Part shown: piece by piece, positions 24,107 through 30,553 of the stretch
Position numbering within the stretch: position 1 is the first letter of the stretch
Layout: the number at the start of each line of letters is the position of its first letter
NCBI RefSeq assembly: GCF_900109135.1
Contig: NZ_FNYT01000020.1
Coordinates: 1-56,190 of the forward strand
Direction: 5' to 3'
Length of the DNA stretch: 56,190 nucleotides
From: Trichococcus ilyis
GTDB lineage: Bacteria > Bacillota > Bacilli > Lactobacillales > Aerococcaceae
Position numbers and translations under genes: made by a program
The notes under the pieces: model-generated
Told to the model about the DNA's origin: nothing
Databases searched by the model: none
Seen by the model: only the letters and a program-made list of their open reading frames with translations

Positions 24107-24340
24107 ATGGACAAACTATCAAGAGATGACCACGATGCTATCGATGCCACTTGGTTGACCGAAGAGCCTTACCTGGATATCATTCCCGAAGATCCCCCTC
24201 AAGAAACCGAGATCCTTTACTGCCAATGCAAAAAGCCGTCAAGCGTTTACCAGGAAAGCAACGATCTGGGGCACTGGCTGAAATGCGGAGACTGTAATCG
24301 CGTCATCAAAGGCTCGTTCGAAGCCGCAAAGCCTTATTAA
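24107..24340 (+). CDS. Small zinc-ribbon-like protein, unknown function
   Basis: A 77-residue protein with an acidic N-terminal half and a C-terminal C-x-C ... C-x-x-C arrangement (YCQCKK, then KCGDCNR 20 residues later), which would make a small zinc ribbon. GGAGGGACC lies just before the ATG and a strong terminator follows, so it is expressed alone. I do not recognise the family. A nucleic-acid or protein-binding adaptor is conceivable, but nothing in the sequence decides. Confidence 0.7.
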   Translation: MDKLSRDDHDAIDATWLTEEPYLDIIPEDPPQETEILYCQCKKPSSVYQESNDLGHWLKCGDCNRVIKGSFEAAKPY

Positions 24341-24348
24341 CCCAAATT

Positions 24349-24396
24349 AAAAAGGAACAATGGAGTGCGTCAGTGCGCATTCCATTGCTCCTTTTT
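24349..24396. terminator. Bidirectional terminator
   Basis: AAAAAGGA-x-CAATGGA arms pairing with TCCATTG-x-TCCTTTTT around an inner TGCG/TGCGCA stem, between two convergent small genes. Confidence 0.88.
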
Positions 24397-24433
24397 GTTT
24401 TGCCTTAAATACATTCCCGGTGAAAATCAACGC

Positions 24434-24781
24434 TCAGTCCGGGGTTCCGGTGCTTCCCGCTTTCAAGTTCTTGACGGCCAAAAACTTTTCGCAGAGTTTA
24501 TCCAATTCCTGCTCCATCACGGCACTCGTCTCAGGTGAATAGCTGAGCATTTTGGCCGGATTGGATACCAGATCCAACACGGAATCGGGAACGACTTTAT
24601 CGCCCTCGACATGGACCGCGATCTGCGGGAAATAGTTCGTTGTTCCGCAGCAAGCCGAGACAAGATAGGCGATTTCATAATGCTCGTTGCCTTTATCACG
24701 GATGCGGAAATAACCATCGCCGATGAATTCCTTTTTCGGTCCGAAATTAGCCAATATCAGTTCCAAATCCTTCTTTTCCAT
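24434..24781 (-). CDS. Hypothetical protein (115 aa)
   Basis: A soluble 115-residue protein with AAAGGGGTC before its ATG. The N-terminal half looks like beta strands (GDGYFRIRDKGNEHYEIAYLV), then SACCGTTNYFPQIAVHVEG with a Cys-Cys pair, then a helical C-terminus. I do not recognise a family or fold. No operon partner. It converges on the zinc-ribbon-like gene. Confidence 0.65.
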   Translation of the reverse strand: MEKKDLELILANFGPKKEFIGDGYFRIRDKGNEHYEIAYLVSACCGTTNYFPQIAVHVEGDKVVPDSVLDLVSNPAKMLSYSPETSAVMEQELDKLCEKFLAVKNLKAGSTGTPD

Positions 24782-24945
24782 TGAGAAGACCCCTTTTCTT
24801 CAAGAATAAACGTGAGCAAGCAGTTGCCTTTCAGCAGTTTTTCTTCAAGATTAGTATACCACTCGCGGGCTGTTTTGGACATCCGGCAAGCAATAGATGA
24901 GGGCTTCTGTTGCGCCTATCCCGTGCCGCTGTGATAAAATAAAAT

Positions 24946-24959
24946 TGTAAACGTTATCA
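24946..24959. promoter_or_regulatory. cre (CcpA) site upstream of the OsmC gene
   Basis: TGTAAACGTTATCA matches the cre consensus TGWAANCGNTNWCA at every position. It lies 24 bases before the OsmC start codon and just downstream of a possible promoter (TTGCGC, 17 bases, GATAAA), a position that represses transcription. Confidence 0.75.
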
Positions 24960-24982
24960 AAAATAGAAACGGGGTTATCCAG

Positions 24983-25438
24983 ATGACAGAAACAAAATTA
25001 TCGAAACTGAGGATCACTGGCCAAGCGCACCAAGGCATCACCACTACGGTAAAAGTCCGCAATCTGCCCGAATTTTTTGTCGATGAATCGGAACGGATGG
25101 GCGGCGACAACAAAGGGCCGAATCCGCTTGAGTATCTTTTGGGTTCGCTGGCGGGCTGCACCTCGATCATCGCCTATTACGTGGCCGAACAGCAAGGGCT
25201 CTCGTACAGAGGCCTGTCGTTCACCGTCGAAGGTACCTTCGATCCGCGCGGTTTTGCCGGGGAAGACGATATCCGCACCTACTTCCAGGAAATCACACTC
25301 GTGAACCATATCGATACCGATGAGACCGACGAAGCCATCGAGAAATTGGCGGCCGAAGTCGAACGGAGATGTCCCGTCTACAACCTTATGCTGGATGCGG
25401 GTGTCGACATGTCGACCCAGTGGATCCGGACCAACTGA
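24983..25438 (+). CDS. OsmC/Ohr family peroxide-reactive protein
   Basis: A 151-residue OsmC-fold protein of the YhfA/OsmC-like branch. The two redox cysteines are Cys59 in GSLAGCTSI and Cys130 in ERRCPVYN, both in the positions used to reduce organic hydroperoxides, and GPNPLEYLLGSLAGC is the family signature. The enzyme acts in the cytosol as a dimer, reducing hydroperoxides with thiols. It is a single gene with a perfect cre site in front, an unexpected link to carbon control. A repeat element follows in the convergent gap. Confidence 0.92.
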   Translation: MTETKLSKLRITGQAHQGITTTVKVRNLPEFFVDESERMGGDNKGPNPLEYLLGSLAGCTSIIAYYVAEQQGLSYRGLSFTVEGTFDPRGFAGEDDIRTYFQEITLVNHIDTDETDEAIEKLAAEVERRCPVYNLMLDAGVDMSTQWIRTN

Positions 25439-25550
25439 AAATGCAGGTAAACCCCGGGGCAGTCTCATTTGGAGATTGCCCCTTTCTTCGGTTCGACTAA
25501 GTCTAAGCTGGATGCCCGCTGGCCGGAGGAGAGCGATGGAATGCGGGCGC

Positions 25551-25680
25551 AGCTCCGGCGAGGAGCCACTCGCCGGAGGACACCGGCAACAATCAGCCTC
25601 ACCTTCGACGAAGCTGCCCCCATCGGAGAACAGGACCAAAAATGTTGGCCGAACTCCGGCGAAGCCTCCGTTCGCCGGAG
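25551..25680 (+). repeat. Triple-hairpin intergenic element, copy B (130 bp)
   Basis: Three stem-loops starting at about 25553, 25603 and 25654, each built from CTCCGGCGA-type left and TCGCCGGAG-type right arms, with linkers of 24 and 25 bases. Similarity with copy C continues about 40 bases to the left (GCCGGAGGAG). It sits between the convergent osmC and merR genes. Sequence identity with copy C (on the other strand) is high across all 130 bases. Confidence 0.85.
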
Positions 25681-25732
25681 CAAGACAAAAAAACAACAGC
25701 TGTCCCAAAAGGGGACGGCTGCTGTGCGTCTT

Positions 25733-26131
25733 TCATGCTTTGTTTTCGTCGAAATCCCTCAGTTTGTTTTCGCTCGGAACCATATGGCTGTCATAGTTGG
25801 ATATCTTGTATTTCAGCCGATCCAGCGCCTGCTGCATCACGTCGATCCGCTCCTGCAATTCATTCTGTTGTTCGATCAGCAGGTCCACCCTGGCCGAAAC
25901 GGTCTCCTCCCCGCTGCGGAAGAGTGTCAGATACTCGATCAGGGCTTCGATCGAAAGTCCCGCATTGCGCATCTGGCGGCTGAAGACGATCCATCTCAGA
26001 TCCTCCTCGTCGAATTCGCGGACCCCGTTTTCGTTCCTTTTTATCGGCGGGATCAGGCCAATCCGCTCATAATAGCGGATCGTATCGGCCGATACACCCG
26101 TTTCCTCGCTGGCTTTCTTTATGTTCATCAT
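25733..26131 (-). CDS. MerR family transcriptional regulator
   Basis: A 132-residue MerR protein. The N-terminal winged helix has IKKASEETGVSADTIRYYERIGLIPP, the family hallmark, then E-F-DEEDLRWIVFSRQMRNAGLSI. A coiled-coil dimerisation helix (about 80-115) precedes a short tail. It lacks the cysteine pattern of metal sensors and resembles the AdhR/stress-type MerRs. The start at 26131 is preferred (AAAGGA eight bases before). An ATG nine bases further upstream overlaps the ribosome site. Its promoter carries a classical MerR operator, so it is autoregulated. Confidence 0.93.
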   Translation of the reverse strand: MMNIKKASEETGVSADTIRYYERIGLIPPIKRNENGVREFDEEDLRWIVFSRQMRNAGLSIEALIEYLTLFRSGEETVSARVDLLIEQQNELQERIDVMQQALDRLKYKISNYDSHMVPSENKLRDFDENKA

Positions 26132-26183
26132 CGTGTCCATCCTTTCGGCATCAGAACCTGTCCTGTTTGTTATCCTCGGTTAT

Positions 26184-26214
26184 ATGCTACACCTTGGAGT
26201 GGACTCCAAGTCAA
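26184..26214 (-). promoter_or_regulatory. MerR-type promoter/operator of merR
   Basis: Minus-strand -35 TTGACT (26209-26214) and -10 TAGCAT (26184-26189) are 19 bases apart. The spacer holds the perfect palindrome CTTGGAGT-GG-ACTCCAAG (26193-26210). An over-long 19-base spacer with a central dyad is the hallmark of promoters activated by MerR-family twisting of DNA. Confidence 0.9.
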
Positions 26215-26257
26215 ACAGAAATTGCAGGCAGAGAAATTCAGGCTGCCACGAAAAAAC

Positions 26258-27061
26258 TCAGCCCTGCAACGCAAGCAACTGCAAGATCGTATGCGACACC
26301 GCATCCTCATCGTTCGTCCTGCCGGTGATGAAAGCCGCCGTATCCTTGATGATCGGATAGGCATTCCGCACAGCGAAACTGTATCTCCCGCTCTTCATCA
26401 TCTCGACATCATTCATTCCGTCACCGAACACCATCGTTTCTTCCGGAGTGATCTGCAGCAGTTCCTGCAGGCGGGCTATCGTGCTGCCTTTATGCACACC
26501 CAGATCGGTGATGTCCAGCCAGGCCTTCTCCGAGGCGACGATATGCGCCCTGTCGCGGAAAGCGGACAATTTTTCAGCGGTCCCGACGCAGCGTTCCTGC
26601 ATATCGCGGACCGTTATCTTGATGAAATCAGCCTCGATCGCCCCGAAATCATCCACGGCGACAACTTTTTTGTAGGACCTCCTGACGGCCGCCGATTCCT
26701 CCGGCGACAGATCATTTTTGATCATCGCGGCTTCTTTCGTGCAGGCGATCAGCGTATGCCCGAGCTGCATTTCCTCCAGTTCGCGCAGGATGGCCCGGCC
26801 TGTCCGGTTCGCCAGCAACGATTCGTAGACGACGGCGCCGTTGCGTTTGATCCGGGAAGCACTGTCCCCCAGAATCCAAAAATCAGCAGCATCTTCGCCG
26901 AATATTTCTTCGACGCGCTCGCTCTGCTTGCCGGTGCATGGCGCGAATACGACGCCTTTTTCCGTCATCAGTTGCTTCACTTGCTTGAAAAGTTCCCGGT
27001 TGAAATCCCCTTGGCTGTTCAGGAATGTCCCGTCCATATCGGTCAAAATCAATTTGATCAT
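26258..27061 (-). CDS. Cof-type HAD-superfamily phosphatase
   Basis: A 267-residue IIB-cap HAD hydrolase. Motif I is LILTDMDGTFL (nucleophile Asp and the +2 Asp), motif II APCTGKQ, motif III/IV VFGDGMNDVEMM. The cap lies between about residues 80 and 190. It dephosphorylates small phosphorylated metabolites such as sugar phosphates or nucleotides. GGAGGGCG precedes the ATG at 27061. It has the merR gene on its 3' side on the same strand but reads as a single unit. It is a close relative of the second Cof-type gene at 28.9 kb. Confidence 0.93.
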   Translation of the reverse strand: MIKLILTDMDGTFLNSQGDFNRELFKQVKQLMTEKGVVFAPCTGKQSERVEEIFGEDAADFWILGDSASRIKRNGAVVYESLLANRTGRAILRELEEMQLGHTLIACTKEAAMIKNDLSPEESAAVRRSYKKVVAVDDFGAIEADFIKITVRDMQERCVGTAEKLSAFRDRAHIVASEKAWLDITDLGVHKGSTIARLQELLQITPEETMVFGDGMNDVEMMKSGRYSFAVRNAYPIIKDTAAFITGRTNDEDAVSHTILQLLALQG

Positions 27062-27205
27062 CCGACGCCCTCCATTCAGATTATCTTCTCCTTCCATTAT
27101 CGCACACTTCACTGCTTCTGGCCGCTGAATAATCCCGCAATGGCGCCGGCAGTGCATTTCCCGTATAATGAACCTTGAAATCATTCGCAAAGAAGGTGCA
27201 CTTAT

Positions 27206-28159
27206 ATGATAACGGTCATCGGCATCACAACTGAAAATCAAATCAAAACGGACCTCAATCTGAACACTGCGGATCTCTCTTCCTACAAATGGGCCTGGAT
27301 CGACTTCGAAAATCCGACAACCGAAGAAGCGCAGCATCTCAAGGACACTTTCCATTTCCATCCACTGGCCATCGAAGACTGCCTCCAGCTTTTGCAGCGG
27401 CCGAAGCTGGATTATTACGAAGGCTATACCTTTTACGTCACACATCACGTGCATGCGGAGCGGAACAAACTCATCAAGGAGGAACTGGATTTTTTTGTCG
27501 CGGAAAAGTTCATCGTGACCTTCCACTATGCCCCTTCAAAAGAGGTGCAATACATCCGGGAGCGTCTGCTTGCGCAGCAGAATCCGGAAAAGTGGGATCC
27601 CCACCACGTGTTTTATCAAATACTCGACAAAATCGTGGACAACTATTTCCCGTTGCTGCACGACATTGAAGACGAGCTGATCCGCATCGAAGACGGCTCC
27701 CAAACAAGACGCTCGACCGATCAGATGCCGCAGCTGATCGACATCCGCCATCGCCTGCTTGGGCTGATGCAGACCGTCAATCCGATGCGGGATCTGCTCT
27801 ACCGGATGCTGAATTCCCAGCATTTGGATGGCGTCCGCAAACAGCATCGTTATTTTTCGGATATCCACGATGACCTGCTGAAGGTGTCCGAGATGATCAC
27901 TTCCAACCGCGAAGTGACGACGGATATGCGCGACAGCTATCTGTCGCTCAATTCCCACCAGACGAACAATGTGATGAAGATCCTCACCATCATCACTTCG
28001 ATATTCTCGCCTTTGACTCTGATTGCCGGCATCTACGGGATGAATTTCGAACACATGCCGGAATTGACCTGGAAATACGGCTATTTTTTGGCTATCGGCC
28101 TGATGCTCGTGATCGGGCTCTCCATGTATCGCTGGTTCAAGAAAAACGGCTGGTTCTGA
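27206..28159 (+). CDS. corA: CorA family Mg2+/Co2+ channel
   Basis: A 317-residue CorA protein. The large cytosolic alpha-beta funnel occupies residues 1-250. Two transmembrane helices end the protein, with the universal pore motif GMN at 278-280 (LIAGIYGMNF) and a basic C-terminal tail. It forms a pentameric magnesium channel gated by cytosolic Mg2+. GAAGGTG precedes the start. It stops one base before the convergent small gene's stop codon, leaving no room for a terminator between them. Confidence 0.95.
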   Translation: MITVIGITTENQIKTDLNLNTADLSSYKWAWIDFENPTTEEAQHLKDTFHFHPLAIEDCLQLLQRPKLDYYEGYTFYVTHHVHAERNKLIKEELDFFVAEKFIVTFHYAPSKEVQYIRERLLAQQNPEKWDPHHVFYQILDKIVDNYFPLLHDIEDELIRIEDGSQTRRSTDQMPQLIDIRHRLLGLMQTVNPMRDLLYRMLNSQHLDGVRKQHRYFSDIHDDLLKVSEMITSNREVTTDMRDSYLSLNSHQTNNVMKILTIITSIFSPLTLIAGIYGMNFEHMPELTWKYGYFLAIGLMLVIGLSMYRWFKKNGWF

Positions 28160-28471
28160 TCACTTGCCGTTTTTCTTGTATCGGACGGCGACTGGATGCT
28201 TCAATTCCCCTGTTTCCAGATAGATGCGGAAGTCATCGACCGCGAACAGATCGCCCGGCTCCAGCAAAAAGAAATAGAGCTGGTTCGGATGCTGTTTGCC
28301 CTTGGCCAAAATATGGTTTTGCCCCTCATAAACATACCACCAGATTTCGAACAGCCTGCTCCCGACGGAAAGCTGGTCCTCCAACAGCGTGAATTCATTG
28401 CAGCCTTTTCGTTCCAAAAGGTCGGCGACAGCCAATTTTTCTCTCCAGATTCCTTTTTGCAGCAGCCTCAT
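28160..28471 (-). CDS. Second gene of a LexA-controlled operon, unknown function
   Basis: A 103-residue soluble protein rich in aromatic residues. ADLLERKGCNEFTLLEDQLSVGSRLFEIWWYVYEGQ suggests a helix then strands, with a basic end (VAVRYKKNGK). I do not recognise a family. It follows the OB-like gene by 27 bases and shares its promoter, which carries a LexA box. The start at 28471 is favoured (GGGGTG six bases before) over TTG/ATG codons at 28492/28489. The stop codon abuts corA's. A DNA-damage role is inferred only from the promoter. Confidence 0.6.
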   Translation of the reverse strand: MRLLQKGIWREKLAVADLLERKGCNEFTLLEDQLSVGSRLFEIWWYVYEGQNHILAKGKQHPNQLYFFLLEPGDLFAVDDFRIYLETGELKHPVAVRYKKNGK

Positions 28472-28498
28472 TTGCTTCACCCCATCCATCAACGTTCG

Positions 28499-28747
28499 CT
28501 ATTGATTCACATGATATTTCTGCACCACGACCTGGTTGCGCTTGTTCTTCCTGCCGTAGATCACGATTGCGTTCCCTTCGGTGACCTGATACAGAAAATC
28601 CAACGAATGCGCGCGGATCAGGCAATTTTCCTTCTCTTCCTTGTCTTCCTTGCCGACTGTCAGCGTGAAGCGGATCAGCGGCGTTTCCTCGAGTTTCACA
28701 ATTTTGATTTTTTCCACCGAACCCTTCAGGCAAATCCCCTTTTCCAT
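28499..28747 (-). CDS. First gene of a LexA-controlled operon, OB-fold-like protein
   Basis: An 82-residue protein that appears all-beta: GICLKGSVEKIKIVKLEE, then T-P-L-I-RFTLTVGKED, then AHSLDFLYQV, then GNAIVIYGRKNKRNQVVV. This order and the central G-x-V/I-x-x-x-x pattern resemble a small OB fold of the single-strand-binding type, though I cannot assign it firmly. Start at 28747, with AAAGGATG upstream. Its promoter contains a LexA box (see 28771-28799), so it should be induced by DNA damage together with the next gene. Confidence 0.65.
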   Translation of the reverse strand: MEKGICLKGSVEKIKIVKLEETPLIRFTLTVGKEDKEEKENCLIRAHSLDFLYQVTEGNAIVIYGRKNKRNQVVVQKYHVNQ

Positions 28748-28770
28748 ATCCGTCACATCCTTTTGCCTCC

Positions 28771-28799
28771 ATTTTACGAACATACGTTCTTTTTGTCAA
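28771..28799 (-). promoter_or_regulatory. SOS promoter with LexA box
   Basis: Minus-strand -35 TTGACA (28794-28799) and -10 TAAAAT (28771-28776) with a 17-base spacer. The spacer is occupied by CGAACATACGTTCT (28777-28790, plus-strand sense), thirteen of fourteen bases matching the Gram-positive LexA/DinR consensus CGAACRNRYGTTYC. A repressor here would block RNA polymerase. Confidence 0.8.
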
Positions 28800-28948
28800 T
28801 CATTTCCTTTTCTGTTACTTTTGTTGCGGGGCCATTTCCCCCTTTCGATTAGTAAGCAAACGTGTTAAGATGTTGTCAACATAAGCGGATGCGCAAACTG
28901 GCGGCTCGAGGCAGGTCATTTCTGCATCCAACGAAAGGAAGATTTGCC

Positions 28949-29752
28949 ATGCCCATCAAACTGATTGCCGTCGATATGGACGGGACTTTTCTGGACAGCC
29001 GGAAGGAATTCAACAAGGAGCGCTTCGCTGCCCTGTACAAACGCATGCGCGAAAAGGATGTCCGTTTTGTCGTGGCTAGCGGAAACCAATACTACCAACT
29101 GCGTTCCTTCTTCCCGGAAATACAGGATGAACTTGCCTTCGTGGCGGAAAACGGCGCGTTCGTCGTGGACTGCAACAAGGAACTGGCCGTCGGTGAGATG
29201 ACGCAGGAAACGATCGACAAAGTGCTCCGGATCTTCAAGGAACTGGATGCCTATTCGAAATTGGTCGTTTGCGGCAAAAACAGTGCCTACGTTGACCGTT
29301 CCGTTTCCGACCACTTTTACGAAAATACGAAACGCTTCTATCACCGTTTGAAACGAGTGGATTCTTTTTCCGAAATAGAGGATACCATCTTTAAATTTGC
29401 ATCCGGCTTCGCTGAAGAGGAAGTTCCCGCCCTGTTGGAACACTTCCTGCGCGAAGTCGGCGATGTCGTTTCACCGGTTCCGACCGGACACGGCTCCATC
29501 GACCTCATCATCCCGGGCATGCACAAAGCGTCCGGCATCCAGTTGCTGCAGAAACTGTGGGGCATCGCCGATGAGGAGACCGCCGCATTCGGCGACAGCG
29601 GCAACGACATCGAAATGCTGCAGCACGTCGCCTACAGCTTTGCGATGGCGAACGCCGCCGAAGACGTCAAAAAAGCCGCCAAATACCAAACCCTTTCGAA
29701 CAACGAAGAAGGCGTATTGGCCGCGATCGAACAACTTTTGGAGATTGAATGA
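28949..29752 (+). CDS. Cof-type HAD-superfamily phosphatase
   Basis: A 267-residue IIB-cap HAD phosphatase. Motif I is LIAVDMDGTFLDS, motif II VVASGNQ, motif IV AFGDSGNDIEML, with the cap region between. Length and layout match the Cof/YwpJ group acting on small phosphorylated metabolites. The ATG at 28949 has GAAAGGAAG upstream. An in-frame extension to 28862 lacks support. Single gene with its own terminator. Paralogue of the 26.3-27.1 kb gene, with differing cap sequences. Confidence 0.92.
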   Translation: MPIKLIAVDMDGTFLDSRKEFNKERFAALYKRMREKDVRFVVASGNQYYQLRSFFPEIQDELAFVAENGAFVVDCNKELAVGEMTQETIDKVLRIFKELDAYSKLVVCGKNSAYVDRSVSDHFYENTKRFYHRLKRVDSFSEIEDTIFKFASGFAEEEVPALLEHFLREVGDVVSPVPTGHGSIDLIIPGMHKASGIQLLQKLWGIADEETAAFGDSGNDIEMLQHVAYSFAMANAAEDVKKAAKYQTLSNNEEGVLAAIEQLLEIE

Positions 29753-29757
29753 ATGAA

Positions 29758-29806
29758 AAAAGGAAGATGCACCGCCTCATAATTGAAGCGGGATGCATCT
29801 TCCTTT
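29758..29806. terminator. Terminator of the second Cof-type gene
   Basis: AAAGGAAGATGCA/TGCATCTTCCTTT arms with inner CCGC/GCGG, followed by ACTTTTG. Good strength. Confidence 0.85.
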
Positions 29807-29911
29807 ACTTTTGTTGTGAAAGTATAAAATATTTTGAATCCAAAAGTGCATCACCTGAGGTATTTGATACATTTACAAATATCTTGCGCATCCAAAACGC
29901 TGTCCAGCTTC

Positions 29912-30013
29912 ACGGGTAAGCCCTTCGGAAATTAGATAAATCGTACCTATTGCGCTCTACGATGCTCAGTCGGCACGATTTCCTAAATTTCTTTTAGGGC
30001 TGAACGAACCCGT
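29912..30013. repeat. Long imperfect inverted repeat, structured intergenic element
   Basis: About 100 bases fold back on themselves. The outer arms are ACGGGT/ACCCGT, then AGCCC/GGGCT, then an AT-rich stretch AAATTAG-x-x-x-AATCGT pairing with ACGATTTCCTAAATTT. The apical part (about 29944-29975) is unpaired or weakly paired. It lies between the Cof-gene terminator and the end of the XRE gene, without a T run. It may be a structured RNA, an RNA 3' end or a mobile-element remnant. Confidence 0.55.
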
Positions 30014-30027
30014 TCCGCTTTTCCTTT

Positions 30028-30321
30028 TTAGGAAATCAGGCCTGTCAGGAAGGCCAGCAGTTCGTATTTTTTCTCTTCCGGCATTTTTTTGATTTGGGCC
30101 GTCAGTTTCTTTTCGACCGGGCTCATTTCCGAATTGAAGAATTCCGCCAGCGTGACGCCGAGCACCTCGCAGATGTGGCTGAGCGTCTTCAGGGACAGTT
30201 TGGTCGAATTGTGTTCGATGGCCGAAATGAACGAAGGTGAAACGTCGATCTGCTCAGCCAAATCTTTCGCCGTTATTTTGTTCAGTTTGCGCAACTCCTG
30301 AATGCGACTGCCTACTTCCAT
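30028..30321 (-). CDS. XRE family helix-turn-helix regulator
   Basis: A 97-residue single-domain regulator. Residues 5-60 are a Cro/C1-type HTH (RIQELRKLNKITAKDLAEQIDVSPSFISAIEHNSTKLSL), then a helical tail (SPVEKKLTAQIKKMPEEKKYELLAFL) suited to dimerisation. The ATG at 30321 is preferred (GAGGAG nine bases before). A TTG ten codons upstream is the alternative. It is divergent from the SulP carrier and a palindrome lies between them. Confidence 0.88.
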   Translation of the reverse strand: MEVGSRIQELRKLNKITAKDLAEQIDVSPSFISAIEHNSTKLSLKTLSHICEVLGVTLAEFFNSEMSPVEKKLTAQIKKMPEEKKYELLAFLTGLIS

Positions 30322-30429
30322 CCTGATCCGCTCCTCTTTTTCTTGGTTCAACTTTGTTTTTTACATACTAACACACCGCGGCTCGGAATTTAAAGCTTTT
30401 CCACTCTTTTTTGCACTGATTGTTCAAAA

Positions 30430-30445
30430 TATGCACTTCTGCATA
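30430..30445. promoter_or_regulatory. Palindrome between XRE and SulP genes
   Basis: TATGCA-CTTC-TGCATA is a perfect 6-4-6 inverted repeat in the 232-base divergent gap, about 109 bases from each of the two start codons. It is the best candidate operator for the XRE protein. Confidence 0.45.
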
Positions 30446-30553
30446 AATTTTAATCCATTTCAATTCAGTTATGTGTTAATATGTTTTTGTAAGTTTTTCC
30501 AATGATTTTGAAAATCAAATAAACAACATTTTTTTCAAGAAGGAAGGTATTTT

